A stretch of DNA of 64,000 bases from Planktothrix rubescens CCAP 1459/22 (GTDB lineage: Bacteria; Cyanobacteriota; Cyanobacteriia; Cyanobacteriales; Microcoleaceae): positions 1,234,001 through 1,298,000 of the forward strand of contig LR882958.1 in the NCBI GenBank assembly GCA_904830895.1, given 5' to 3'. A program made the translations under genes and the position numbers. Below the pieces are notes generated by a model. That model was not told where the DNA came from, did not search any database, and saw only the letters and a list, made by a program, of their open reading frames with translations. Positions 37,342 through 45,245 of the stretch are shown here, one piece after another (the first letter of the stretch is position 1; every line of letters starts with the position of its first letter).

Positions 37342-37608
37342 CGGATTTCCTCGTGGATAGCAATGTGATTCTGGATCTGTTAACGGAAGATCCCCATTGG
37401 TTTGATTGGTCATCAGCGCAACTGGCTGATTGTGCCCAAACCGGAACACTGCATATCAACCCTATTATTTATGCAGAAGTATCCATTGGGTTTAAAGATG
37501 TAACAGAAGTCGAATCGGTATTATTTTCTAGCTTTTTTCAGAGAGACGCATTACCTTATGAAGCGGCATTTTTAGCGGGTCAAGCCTTTTTACAATATCG
37601 TCGCCGGA
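37338..37608 (+). pseudogene. PIN-domain toxin, 3' half replaced by repeat sequence
   Basis: The first 90 residues are a VapC-type PIN start (FLVDSNVILDLL with D7, and E47 in YAEVS) up to AGQAFLQYRRR. Just after this the frame enters AGAAACCGGGTTTCT and direct repeat S, and then overlaps the next gene until 37835. The C-terminal PIN half, with the third and fourth acidic residues, is absent. It is most likely inactive. Confidence 0.8.
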
Positions 37609-37632
37609 AAAGAAACCGGGTTTCTAGCAGCA

Positions 37633-37712
37633 TCTCGATTCCTTCACCAAGATTTAACAAAGAAACCCGGTTTCTGAGGGTTGGGAATGGGGTAAAATTG
37701 GGGTCTATCCCC
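37633..37712 (+). repeat. direct repeat S, copy 2
   Basis: This is the second copy of the segment at 37039-37116, lying directly upstream of the intact TPR gene. The two copies flank the antitoxin and truncated toxin, marking a segmental duplication. Confidence 0.8.
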
Positions 37713-37728
37713 TACCTGATGCGCCACG

Positions 37729-39216
37729 ATGAACGAACAACGCCTACAGGCCTATCTGTCCCTAATTCAAGAACTCCTCGACTGTCCCAGTGGGGAAGAA
37801 AACCAAATCCTCAACCAACATCTGGAACTGCTTGATGGGGCATTTGTGCAGGTGTGCGAACAGAAGGCCGAACAATTGCAGAGTGACGGACAAGAGAATA
37901 ACGCGGGTTTTCTGCGACATCTGGCGCAACGGGTGGGGGCGTTTTTGGCGCAGCAGGGAACTGGCGGAAATCAGCAAGAAGTATTACAACAGTTTTGGCA
38001 ACAACTGCTCAAAGCCGAAATGGAAAGCGGGGGGAATGAGGTCGCAGTCCATCAGGTGATGCTGCAAAATATGGGGTTGATTGTTCCCAACCTGGGGGAT
38101 ACCATTGTCCAGTCAATACCAGGACTTCTAGCTCAGTTTCCTGACCAAGCCGAAGGAGTGGCAGGCTTAATACAAAATACCTGCAACAGTATTCAACAAT
38201 TCCCCTATGGTCGGTATGCAGAAGCCTTAGAGATTGCCATTCGCGGCTATGGGGTGGTGCTGGAACTGCGGGCGGATAACCCCGAAAAACGGGCGCAAAC
38301 CCTGAATAACCTCGGAGTTGCCCGCCGCACCCAAGCCGAGATGGGCATCAACCCCGCCGCCAATCTCGATAGGGCGATCGCTGCCTACGATGAAGCGGCA
38401 GAAATTCTGCGGCGGTTGGGGTTAGAAAAAGACCTCTCCCAAACCCTGACTAACCTCGGAGTTGCCCGCCGCACCCAAGCCGAGATGGGCATCAACCCCG
38501 CCGCCAATCTCGATAGGGCGATCACTGCCTACGATGAAGCGGCAGAAATTCTGCGGCGGTTGAAGTTAGAAAAAGACCTCTCCTCTACCCTGACTAACCT
38601 CGGAGTTGCCCACCAAACCCAAGCTCAGATGGGCATCAACCCCGTCGCCAATCTCGAAGGTGCGATCACCGCCTACCATGAAGCCGCAGCCATCAGGCGG
38701 GCGTTGGGGTTAGATAGAGAAATCTCCAGTACCCTGACTAACCTAGCAGTCGCCTATCTTACCCAGGCTGAAATGGGCATCAACCCGGCAGCTAATTTGG
38801 AGCAAGCAATCAGTCATTACCAAGAAGCTTTAGAGATTTTGACCCCTGAAGCATTTCCTATAGATTGGGCAATGACGCAAAATAATTTAGCAAATGCTTA
38901 TAATCAACGTATTCATGGAGAACGTGCAGCTAATATAGAACAGGCAATGCAGTGTTATCATGCTGCATTAAGGATTTTAAATAAGGAAAGTTTTCCAGAA
39001 GAATGGGCAAGAACTTACAATAACTTAGGAGCAGCATATTCTTTACAGATCAGAGGAGATCAGCGCACAAATATCGACACGGCAATTAATTGCTATAAAA
39101 CAGCATTAGAGGTTTATAGTCGTTCATCTTATCCAAAAGATTGGGCTAGAATTCAAAATAATCTGGGAACCTTGTACCTCAAGCAATATCTAATCAGTCA
39201 AAGTAATGAATCCTAA
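37729..39216 (+). CDS. TPR protein, likely N-terminal part of a TPR-CHAT protein
   Basis: This is a 495-residue protein. Residues 1-80 form a helical N-terminal domain (MNEQRLQAYLSLIQELLDC) seen at the start of many cyanobacterial TPR-CHAT proteins. Residues about 180-490 are TPR units of 48 residues with consensus LGVARRTQAEMGINPAANL...AI..Y.EA..I. The frame ends inside a TPR unit. The next frame (start 39206, overlap 11 bases) continues the same repeat pattern, which suggests one original gene of about 1220 residues split by a frameshift. No catalytic domain is present in this part. Confidence 0.85.
   Translation: MNEQRLQAYLSLIQELLDCPSGEENQILNQHLELLDGAFVQVCEQKAEQLQSDGQENNAGFLRHLAQRVGAFLAQQGTGGNQQEVLQQFWQQLLKAEMESGGNEVAVHQVMLQNMGLIVPNLGDTIVQSIPGLLAQFPDQAEGVAGLIQNTCNSIQQFPYGRYAEALEIAIRGYGVVLELRADNPEKRAQTLNNLGVARRTQAEMGINPAANLDRAIAAYDEAAEILRRLGLEKDLSQTLTNLGVARRTQAEMGINPAANLDRAITAYDEAAEILRRLKLEKDLSSTLTNLGVAHQTQAQMGINPVANLEGAITAYHEAAAIRRALGLDREISSTLTNLAVAYLTQAEMGINPAANLEQAISHYQEALEILTPEAFPIDWAMTQNNLANAYNQRIHGERAANIEQAMQCYHAALRILNKESFPEEWARTYNNLGAAYSLQIRGDQRTNIDTAINCYKTALEVYSRSSYPKDWARIQNNLGTLYLKQYLISQSNES
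38311..38598 (+). repeat. 144-bp tandem repeat inside the TPR gene
   Basis: Two adjacent 144-bp units (38311-38454, 38455-38598) differ at about six positions and encode almost the same 48-residue TPR unit. A third, more diverged unit follows. This indicates recent in-frame duplication. Confidence 0.85.
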
Positions 39217-41389
39217 CCTCTACCAGTCGATTAAATATTTTGAGCAAGCGTTGAATGTTTATACACCTGATTTATTTCCTCAGCAAGCGTCTGAGACATA
39301 CATTAATCTTGGCTATGCTTATTTACAATCTGGACAGTTTAACGAAGCTAACAATGCTTTTGTTAAGTCAAGCCAAATTTATACAAACTTGAGTGCTTGT
39401 CGAAAGTGGGCAGATATTCAGCTAAAGATAGGATTTGCCCTACATCAAACATCGAATATTGATTGTCTTAGGGCTGCTATTAGCTACTTCTCTGCATCAA
39501 CACATATATTTCAATTACTAAAGCTAAGTGATGGCTATCTAATATCTTTACTTAATCTTGGTTTGACTTATAAAAAAATAGGTTTTTTTGACCTTGCTTT
39601 TCAAACACTAGAAAAGGTTGTTCAAACTATTGATTTTGACAAAAAAACTTTAGAATCTATGCAAGAAGCAACACAGGTATTTATAGAAAAAACATCTAGA
39701 AAGCCTTCAAATTTGCAAAGTTTTAAATCAGATACAAACGGCTTAATTAATGAATTAATATCAGAAGAAACAACAATTGACACAGTTGACTTTTTGCAAG
39801 TTGACATGGGATTAAAAAGCGCGAGATCACCAAATCTCCGAGAGAGTACACATCAACTGTATCAATCCATTGTAGAAATTTGCCTTAATCTTGGGAATTG
39901 GGAAAAAGCTATTGAATATACCGATCGCAGTAAAGCCCGCAACTTGGTGGAACTCATGGCTACCCGTGACGCTTATCCTGGTGGCGTGATTCCCGATGAC
40001 ATCCATCAACAGTTGCAATCCCTCAAAACCGCTATTAGTCAAGAAGACCGTCGCCTGCAACAAGAGGAAAACCCAGATTATACCCACCTCAACCAACTGC
40101 GACAACAAAAGCGGGAACTCGAACCCTATAAACCCCTGCATTTCCAGGGGATGCAAGAGTTACTGGATAAAGAAACCGCCATCCTGGAATGGTACATCCT
40201 GGGGGATAAATTCCTCACCTTCACCCTCACCGCCCAAACCCTCAATCTTTGGACATCTTCAAAGGAAGACCTAGATAAACTCATCGACTGGACTAATACC
40301 TACATCAACGACTACCGCCGCCTCAAAAGCGATCAATGGCGAGACATTCTCCCCCAACACCTCGAACAACTCCCCAAAATCCTGCATCTGGATGAAATCC
40401 TGGCTAACCTACGGCAACAACTCCCCAACTGCCAAAAACTTATCCTCATCCCTCACCGCTTCCTGCACCTGTTCCCCCTCCATGCCCTACCCATTCCCAC
40501 AGAAGACGATCAAGGCCAACTCCTACAAGACCTGTTCCCCAAAGGCGTGGGTTATGCCCCTAACTGCCAAGTCCTGCAACAATCCCAAAAACGCATCAAT
40601 CAACGCCTCGACTTTAATCACCTTTTCGCCATCCAAAACCCCACCCAAGACCTCCACTTCACCGATATGGAAGTGGAAGCTATCCAATCCCTATTTAACC
40701 CCCACCAAGTAGTCCTCAAACATGACCAAGCCGAAAAAGCCGACATTGATGCCGAAACCCTGAAAAACGCCAACTGTGTCCACTTCTCCTGTCATGGCTA
40801 CTTCAACTTTGAATATGCCCTCAAATCCGCCCTCATCCTGGCTAAAAGTGAATTTACACCCCCGCCGCCCACCGATGACCCCAGCCGCTATCTGTCCCTA
40901 GAAGACAACAAACTCCTCGACCTGCAAAAATGTCTGACTTTAGAGGATATCTTACGCCTTGACCTGAGCAACTGCCGTCTCGTCACTCTCTCCGCCTGCG
41001 AAACGGGTATCACCGACATCACCTCCAGCAGTGATGAATATATCGGTTTACCCAGTGGCTTCATTTTGGCGGGTTCTCCCAATGTGGTCAGTACCCTCTG
41101 GGCGGTGAATGACCTCTCCACGGCGATTTTTATGATTCAGTTTTATCAAACTCTCCAGCAACAGCCTGAACTGTCGGTGGTTTTGGCGTTGCGGCAGACT
41201 CAGACTTGGCTGCGAGAAGCCACGGTGCAAGATTTGTTAGACTGGGTTGATGGCTGTGCGGTGATTAGTCCAGAACGGCGGAAGCAAATGCAAAAACGAC
41301 TCACTTTTGGCGCTTGGAAAAATAAACTGGATGCTAAACGGTTTGAGTCTCCTTACTACTGGGCAGCATTTTGCGCCATTGGAGCGTAA
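39206..41389 (+). CDS. TPR-CHAT domain protein (caspase-like protease)
   Basis: This is a 727-residue protein. Residues 1-160 are TPR repeats continuing the upstream gene's pattern. Residues 220-330 include LNLGNWEKAIEYTDRSKARNL and a coiled segment, and about 390-727 form a CHAT (caspase HetF-associated) domain. The His-Cys dyad is H530 in HFSCHGYFN and C598 in TLSACETG. CHAT proteases cleave proteins after activation by ligand binding to their TPR or partner domains. The ATG at 39206 overlaps the previous frame by 11 bases, so either coupled translation or a +1 frameshift explains the split. Confidence 0.88.
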   Translation: MNPNLYQSIKYFEQALNVYTPDLFPQQASETYINLGYAYLQSGQFNEANNAFVKSSQIYTNLSACRKWADIQLKIGFALHQTSNIDCLRAAISYFSASTHIFQLLKLSDGYLISLLNLGLTYKKIGFFDLAFQTLEKVVQTIDFDKKTLESMQEATQVFIEKTSRKPSNLQSFKSDTNGLINELISEETTIDTVDFLQVDMGLKSARSPNLRESTHQLYQSIVEICLNLGNWEKAIEYTDRSKARNLVELMATRDAYPGGVIPDDIHQQLQSLKTAISQEDRRLQQEENPDYTHLNQLRQQKRELEPYKPLHFQGMQELLDKETAILEWYILGDKFLTFTLTAQTLNLWTSSKEDLDKLIDWTNTYINDYRRLKSDQWRDILPQHLEQLPKILHLDEILANLRQQLPNCQKLILIPHRFLHLFPLHALPIPTEDDQGQLLQDLFPKGVGYAPNCQVLQQSQKRINQRLDFNHLFAIQNPTQDLHFTDMEVEAIQSLFNPHQVVLKHDQAEKADIDAETLKNANCVHFSCHGYFNFEYALKSALILAKSEFTPPPPTDDPSRYLSLEDNKLLDLQKCLTLEDILRLDLSNCRLVTLSACETGITDITSSSDEYIGLPSGFILAGSPNVVSTLWAVNDLSTAIFMIQFYQTLQQQPELSVVLALRQTQTWLREATVQDLLDWVDGCAVISPERRKQMQKRLTFGAWKNKLDAKRFESPYYWAAFCAIGA

Positions 41390-41444
41390 AATCTTGAGAC
41401 TGCCCTCCTCTGTATTTTAGTCGTTAAGCCAGATTAGGATAATT

Positions 41445-41789
41445 ATGAACCCAGAAGACCTTATCAGCGCTTTTCTATCGGTTTGGGAAAAAAACTCAGA
41501 ACTGTTTAACAATTCAGAAGTCTCGGACAGTTTAGGAGACTTGCAAAAGCAATTGGCTGAGTTGGAAACTGCATCTGATGAAGAAATAGCCAATTGTTTG
41601 GAAGATTGGTTGTCAGCTTATGAGGCAATAACCGATGCAGTGGATGCAGCCAGTACCCGCAAGCTAAAAGGTTCTGATAATGATTCCCACAATACAGGGG
41701 ACACGGCTTATAAAAATATCTATCCGAAAATTACGGAAATTCTGCGAACCCGCGCTCCGATAACGGGCAAAAAAGAGGGTCAATCTTGA
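41445..41789 (+). CDS. small acidic protein downstream of the CHAT gene
   Basis: The 114-residue protein is strongly acidic in its first half (WEKNSELFNNSEVSDSLGDL, ELETASDEEIANCLEDWL), with a more basic C-terminus (TEILRTRAPITGKKEG). It lies 55 bases after the TPR-CHAT gene on the same strand and may be its regulator or substrate. That is inference from position. No family is recognised. Confidence 0.6.
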   Translation: MNPEDLISAFLSVWEKNSELFNNSEVSDSLGDLQKQLAELETASDEEIANCLEDWLSAYEAITDAVDAASTRKLKGSDNDSHNTGDTAYKNIYPKITEILRTRAPITGKKEGQS

Positions 41790-41889
41790 TGGGTTTTCAA
41801 CTGTAATGGCAAACCATTTTTACAGGTGGCAGAGCCGCAGAATGGCGTGTTACGAGAGTAGCCCAGTTTATGGCACATAATTTAATAAA

Positions 41890-42213
41890 ATGAAACATCA
41901 AAAATTACCGGAGATTATAGAATTTATTAAAAATTGGTTTAAAACCAATTATTCTGAACAGGTTGTTCAAATTATTTTATATGGTTCTCAAGCTAGGGGG
42001 GAAGCTAAACCTGATTCAGATATTGACTTACTGATTGTGATGAAATCCGCGTTTAATTACTCTGATGAAATCAAAAAAACCAGTGAGTTTATTCAAGAAT
42101 TATCCTTAAAATATGATACGGTTATCTCCCGTGCTTTTGTCTCTGAGCAGCGTTTTAATCAAGAAAAAAGTCCATTTATTTTGAATGTTCATCGGGAAGG
42201 AATTGTTCTATGA
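41890..42213 (+). CDS. MNT-type nucleotidyltransferase (MntA-like antitoxin)
   Basis: The 107-residue minimal nucleotidyltransferase has the motif [20 protein letters not shown]32-S33 and D44/D46 as the metal-binding pair. In MntA-HepT modules this enzyme adenylylates the HEPN toxin to silence it. The stop overlaps the HEPN start by 4 bases (ATGA), which fits a coupled pair. Confidence 0.88.
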   Translation: MKHQKLPEIIEFIKNWFKTNYSEQVVQIILYGSQARGEAKPDSDIDLLIVMKSAFNYSDEIKKTSEFIQELSLKYDTVISRAFVSEQRFNQEKSPFILNVHREGIVL

Positions 42214-42587
42214 GTGATGAACAAAAATTACTACTAGAAAAAGCTAAACGGAGTCTAATGGGTGCAGATTTATTGGTGGAAAATAATCTAGCCGAACTGG
42301 CAACGTCCCGTGCTTATTATGCAATGTTTTATATTGCTTCTGCCTTTTTGTTGGCAAAAAACTTAAGTTTTTCTAGCCATTCTGCTGTGATTAGTGCTTT
42401 CGGTCGAGAATTTGCCAAGGACAATCAAAAATTTCGAGAATTTCACAGGGCTCTAATTGATGCACAGGATATGCGAAACCGGAGTGATTATGATTTAGAT
42501 GTTAATATTACCACATCTGAAGCTAAACAACAAATTGATATTGCTAAACAATTTATGAATTTTTGGGAAACTTATCAGGGGAATTAA
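42210..42587 (+). CDS. HEPN-domain protein (HepT-like toxin)
   Basis: The 125-residue all-helical HEPN protein has a conserved [17 protein letters not shown] in helix 2 and a C-terminal [11 protein letters not shown]. Classical HepT has Rx4-6H; here I see R89-N-R91-S-D-Y but no histidine at that spacing. Ribonuclease activity is therefore less certain, although many MNT-linked HEPN proteins share the RxxDY form. It is the downstream partner of the MNT gene, as in type VII toxin-antitoxin modules. Confidence 0.85.
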   Translation: MSDEQKLLLEKAKRSLMGADLLVENNLAELATSRAYYAMFYIASAFLLAKNLSFSSHSAVISAFGREFAKDNQKFREFHRALIDAQDMRNRSDYDLDVNITTSEAKQQIDIAKQFMNFWETYQGN

Positions 42588-42591
42588 ATAG

Positions 42592-42735
42592 AGTCAAGCC
42601 AAACAACAACGCGCCGATGGACAAGCTACTTTAAGTTATTTTGAACAGGGCACGGGGTTAATTAGTCAGGCGATCGCCTCGATTCGCGCTATTGTAGAAA
42701 TTGACAGCACCTTGGAGTCTTCCCACACGCGATAA
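42592..42735 (+). other. orphan coding fragment
   Basis: This frame has no start codon of its own (a TAG lies just before it). It reads SQAKQQRADGQATLSYFEQG, then LISQAIASIRAIVEID and a stop, and looks like the C-terminal end of a lost gene. It is not homologous to its neighbours by eye. It is probably a remnant in the accessory island. Confidence 0.35.
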
Positions 42736-42739
42736 CTGG

Positions 42740-42916
42740 ATGAAATCCTTTCCCCTTCCCCCTTTTATTATCGCCCTGCTTTTGAGTGCATTCTGTTCTT
42801 GGGGAGCATGGAAATTAATGAAATGGCGAATTGAGAGTCGAAGAAAGCGATCGCTAAAATCTACCTCACAAAAATCCGCTCTTGAGTCCGATAAATCAGG
42901 GATTTATAAATCATAA
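42740..42916 (+). CDS. possible small membrane protein
   Basis: From the ATG at 42740 there are 58 residues: one hydrophobic helix (PPFIIALLLSAFCSWGAWKL) and a basic cytoplasmic tail (RIESRRKRSLK). No clear ribosome-binding site and no recognised family. The 3' end contains a segment repeated at 42969-43011, so the real extent is unsure. Confidence 0.35.
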   Translation: MKSFPLPPFIIALLLSAFCSWGAWKLMKWRIESRRKRSLKSTSQKSALESDKSGIYKS

Positions 42917-43011
42917 AAACCTTGTAGTACGAGCGTCCTCGCTCGCTAGAATATATACTTTAAACGCTAAAAATTATCTCACAAAAACCCGCTCTTAAAC
43001 CCGATAAATCC
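42857..43011. repeat. direct repeats flanking a GAGCG hairpin
   Basis: About 40 bp ending CCGATAAATC at 42857-42897 recur at 42969-43008 with several changes. Between them lies GTACGAGCGTCCTCGCTCG, a palindromic interspersed repeat. It may be a small insertion with duplicated flank. Confidence 0.5.
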
Positions 43012-43484
43012 TACCTGACCGGACTCGAACCCGCAGGACATTTTAACCCTTCTCCGGGTACAGGAGTTGAGGATAAAGCCGGGGGTTCGGTGGAGGGTTG
43101 ATCAGTTTTACAAATATTCGCTATAGCCATTACACCGCCTGCTGTGTGGCTTACGGTCACGACTCCAGCATAACTAGGGAGTCCGTCTTGTTTGGCCGCC
43201 GCCGTCATCAACACGGTTTCCGCATATTGACCTTCAGTATTAACGCTATAGCGATATTCTCCCGTGTCTAAATTCGCATTCAGAGATAACCCTTGAATGG
43301 AATTCGCAAACTGACCATTGGCTTGATAATAAGCTTGTTGTCCTGTGGTCATAGTTTGCATAACAAATTCGGCTTTATCGCTTTCATTCACTTCGGGTAA
43401 GGACAAATTCAGAGAACAACTCGTTAACAGGACAGGAGTAACGAGGAGAACTCCCGAAAGCCATTTTCTTAAAGACTTATCCAT
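43011..43484 (-). CDS. pilin-like lipoprotein (Pilin_GH type)
   Basis: The 157-residue exported protein has a basic start, a hydrophobic stretch WLSGVLLVTPVLL and a lipobox LTSC at about residues 20-23. The mature part begins with a helix containing FVMQTMTTGQQAYYQANGQF, then YRYSV, the pattern of cyanobacterial minor pilin G/H-like domains. A class III prepilin peptidase site is not visible; the lipobox suggests lipid anchoring instead. The Pro/Ser-rich tail is probably disordered. A surface or periplasmic role is likely. Confidence 0.7.
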   Translation of the reverse strand: MDKSLRKWLSGVLLVTPVLLTSCSLNLSLPEVNESDKAEFVMQTMTTGQQAYYQANGQFANSIQGLSLNANLDTGEYRYSVNTEGQYAETVLMTAAAKQDGLPSYAGVVTVSHTAGGVMAIANICKTDQPSTEPPALSSTPVPGEGLKCPAGSSPVR

Positions 43485-43570
43485 ATTTACCTTAACCTGT
43501 AATCACCGGGTATAACGTTTGTTATCCCCATCTACAAGGTTAAACCAGAGTATTCCTGAATTCTTCATCT

Positions 43571-44026
43571 TTAGGGTTTATAAACTTCTAAAGTGGTAAC
43601 TCGGTTGGGAGTTTCCGATACACTCACCCGCATAATTTGGATATGGCTATCAACCGGAATTCGAGAAAAATATAGACACATTTCCTCCGTAGTTCCATGG
43701 GGACATAAGGGATGATCATTAACAATTTCGGGTAACTGTTTTGCCCAAACTTGTAATTGATTTTCCATTTCTACCATATCCAACCCATACAAATCTTCAG
43801 GATGTCTCACAGCTTGCAATTCTAAGCTAATTTCAAAATCATGAAAATGGCAATCTTTCCAAATCGGCGGATTAAAATGTTGACGGTGTAAAGTGGTTTT
43901 AATGGTATAATTAAAGGTTAAGGATTCTCGATAAATCTGTTCATTCACCCCAACAATATTCCGATAGGGAATAGTTTGTTTTTCTAGCCATTCTGGAGGA
44001 TAGTGGGAACGGAATTCTGGTTTCAT
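43571..44026 (-). CDS. 6-carboxytetrahydropterin synthase-like protein (QueD family)
   Basis: The 151-residue protein has a tunnelling-fold pattern: strand LTFNYTIKTTL, a histidine cluster CHFHDFEISLEL like the HGH zinc site, then LYGLDMVEMENQLQVWAKQL and NDHPLCPHGTTEEMCLYF, as in QueD/PTPS proteins. These convert dihydroneopterin triphosphate on the way to queuosine. The zinc-ligand arrangement is divergent, so activity is not certain. queE follows about 90 bases upstream on the same strand, supporting the pathway. Confidence 0.7.
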   Translation of the reverse strand: MKPEFRSHYPPEWLEKQTIPYRNIVGVNEQIYRESLTFNYTIKTTLHRQHFNPPIWKDCHFHDFEISLELQAVRHPEDLYGLDMVEMENQLQVWAKQLPEIVNDHPLCPHGTTEEMCLYFSRIPVDSHIQIMRVSVSETPNRVTTLEVYKP

Positions 44027-44047
44027 AGTTATAACGGGGAATAGGTA

Positions 44048-44072
44048 ATTACGAATTACGAATTACGAATTG
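44048..44072. repeat. heptanucleotide repeat (STRR)
   Basis: ATTACGA is repeated three times plus a partial unit between the queD-like gene and queE. Confidence 0.75.
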
Positions 44073-44114
44073 GTAAATAAATAGGATTTTAGACCTGAAC
44101 AAAATAATTTTAAA

Positions 44115-44732
44115 TTAAGGAACTTGTAACCATTTATGAATTTGGACTGATAACCGATAGTGAGGAAATTTTTTTAATAATTCTAAAACTAAAGGTAAAG
44201 TGCGATCGCGTTGGTTCCATTCCGGTTGTAGAAACACGGGAATTTGATCATTAAGCTCTAAATATTCAGCATAAAACTCTAATTCCGATCCGGTTTCAAT
44301 CACTATTTTAATCTCGTTTGCTCGTTTCCATATTAACGGAATTACAGGATAATTGGGACTAACATGATGTTTAGGACTGAAAGTTACCCAAACAGAATTA
44401 GGAATATCTTGCCAAAAAGAACCCGATGTTTCAATCGCAACAGTTCTGACCGTCGCTTCAATAGTTTGAATTAACTGGGGAAGTTGAGCATATATCAACG
44501 GTTCTCCCCCTGATATTACCACCCTTGGCGATCGCAATTCTGCGATTAACGAATCAAAAGATCTAACCTTACGGGGTAAATTCATTCCCCCATCTCCATA
44601 ACCCGTATCACACCAAGGACAACCAACCGGACAACCTGCTAACCGAATAAAATCTACAGGAGTTCCGACCCAATATCCTTCTCCTTGAATCGTCGATTGA
44701 AAAGTTTCATGAACTGGAATTTCAAACATCAA
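44115..44732 (-). CDS. queE: 7-carboxy-7-deazaguanine synthase
   Basis: The 205-residue radical SAM enzyme carries out the ring contraction of 6-carboxytetrahydropterin to the 7-deazaguanine base. The cluster motif is C34-PVG-C38-PW-C41 in [19 protein letters not shown], preceded by the substrate-binding start [18 protein letters not shown] conserved VVISGGEPL follows. The length fits QueE. With the QueD-like gene downstream it forms the core of the queuosine precursor pathway; queG is at 23.4 kb. Confidence 0.93.
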   Translation of the reverse strand: MMFEIPVHETFQSTIQGEGYWVGTPVDFIRLAGCPVGCPWCDTGYGDGGMNLPRKVRSFDSLIAELRSPRVVISGGEPLIYAQLPQLIQTIEATVRTVAIETSGSFWQDIPNSVWVTFSPKHHVSPNYPVIPLIWKRANEIKIVIETGSELEFYAEYLELNDQIPVFLQPEWNQRDRTLPLVLELLKKFPHYRLSVQIHKWLQVP

Positions 44733-44744
44733 TATTTTAACAAT

Positions 44745-45122
44745 TTATCCCCCACTAATTTTAGCTTTATATCCTAATTTTATCAAGGTTTCCATCACTT
44801 TAGGACGATGATCACCTTGAATTTCAATCGTATTTTCTTTAACCGTTCCCCCCGCCCCACATTGGTTTTTTAACTGTTTAACTAACAATTCCAAAGTTTC
44901 CGGTTTAACTTGAAATCCACTAATTACCGTTACAGTTTTTCCCCTGCGTCCTGAACGAGTTGCTTGGACTTTCAGATTGTGTTGATTGGGGGGAAGTTCA
45001 GGAACAAAACCTTGAGAACGTTCTAAAGCCGCTGAATTTGTTCCCGTCCCAAACTCCGAATAAACCACACGGTTTCCCCCAGAGTTAACCTTATCCTCAG
45101 AATCCCGTTTTGATGTAGCCAT
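44745..45122 (-). CDS. SUI1/YciH-family translation factor
   Basis: The 125-residue protein counts from the ATG at 45122 (an earlier ATG at 45134 would add MLWL and is less likely). The C-terminal half is a SUI1 domain: VQATRSGRRGKTVTVISGF, then LLVKQLKNQCGAGGTVKENT and DHRPKVMETLIKLGY, as in bacterial YciH and eukaryotic eIF1. It probably influences start-codon selection. The N-terminal part is variable. It lies 12 bases upstream of queE on the same strand, so they may share a transcript. Confidence 0.9.
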   Translation of the reverse strand: MATSKRDSEDKVNSGGNRVVYSEFGTGTNSAALERSQGFVPELPPNQHNLKVQATRSGRRGKTVTVISGFQVKPETLELLVKQLKNQCGAGGTVKENTIEIQGDHRPKVMETLIKLGYKAKISGG

Positions 45123-45245
45123 AAGCCAGAGCAAGAATTATATTTAAGGGTAAAAAAACAATCTTTACAAAGATAAAAATTTCCTGATCATCGCACATTG
45201 ACAACAGATTTGTATTCTTTGCGTCTTTGTGTCTTTGTGGTTAAA

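Noticed and set aside
37338-37835. Full 165-residue PIN toxin
   Set aside because: Only the first 90 residues are PIN-like. The rest is translation of repeat S and of the next gene's start in another frame.
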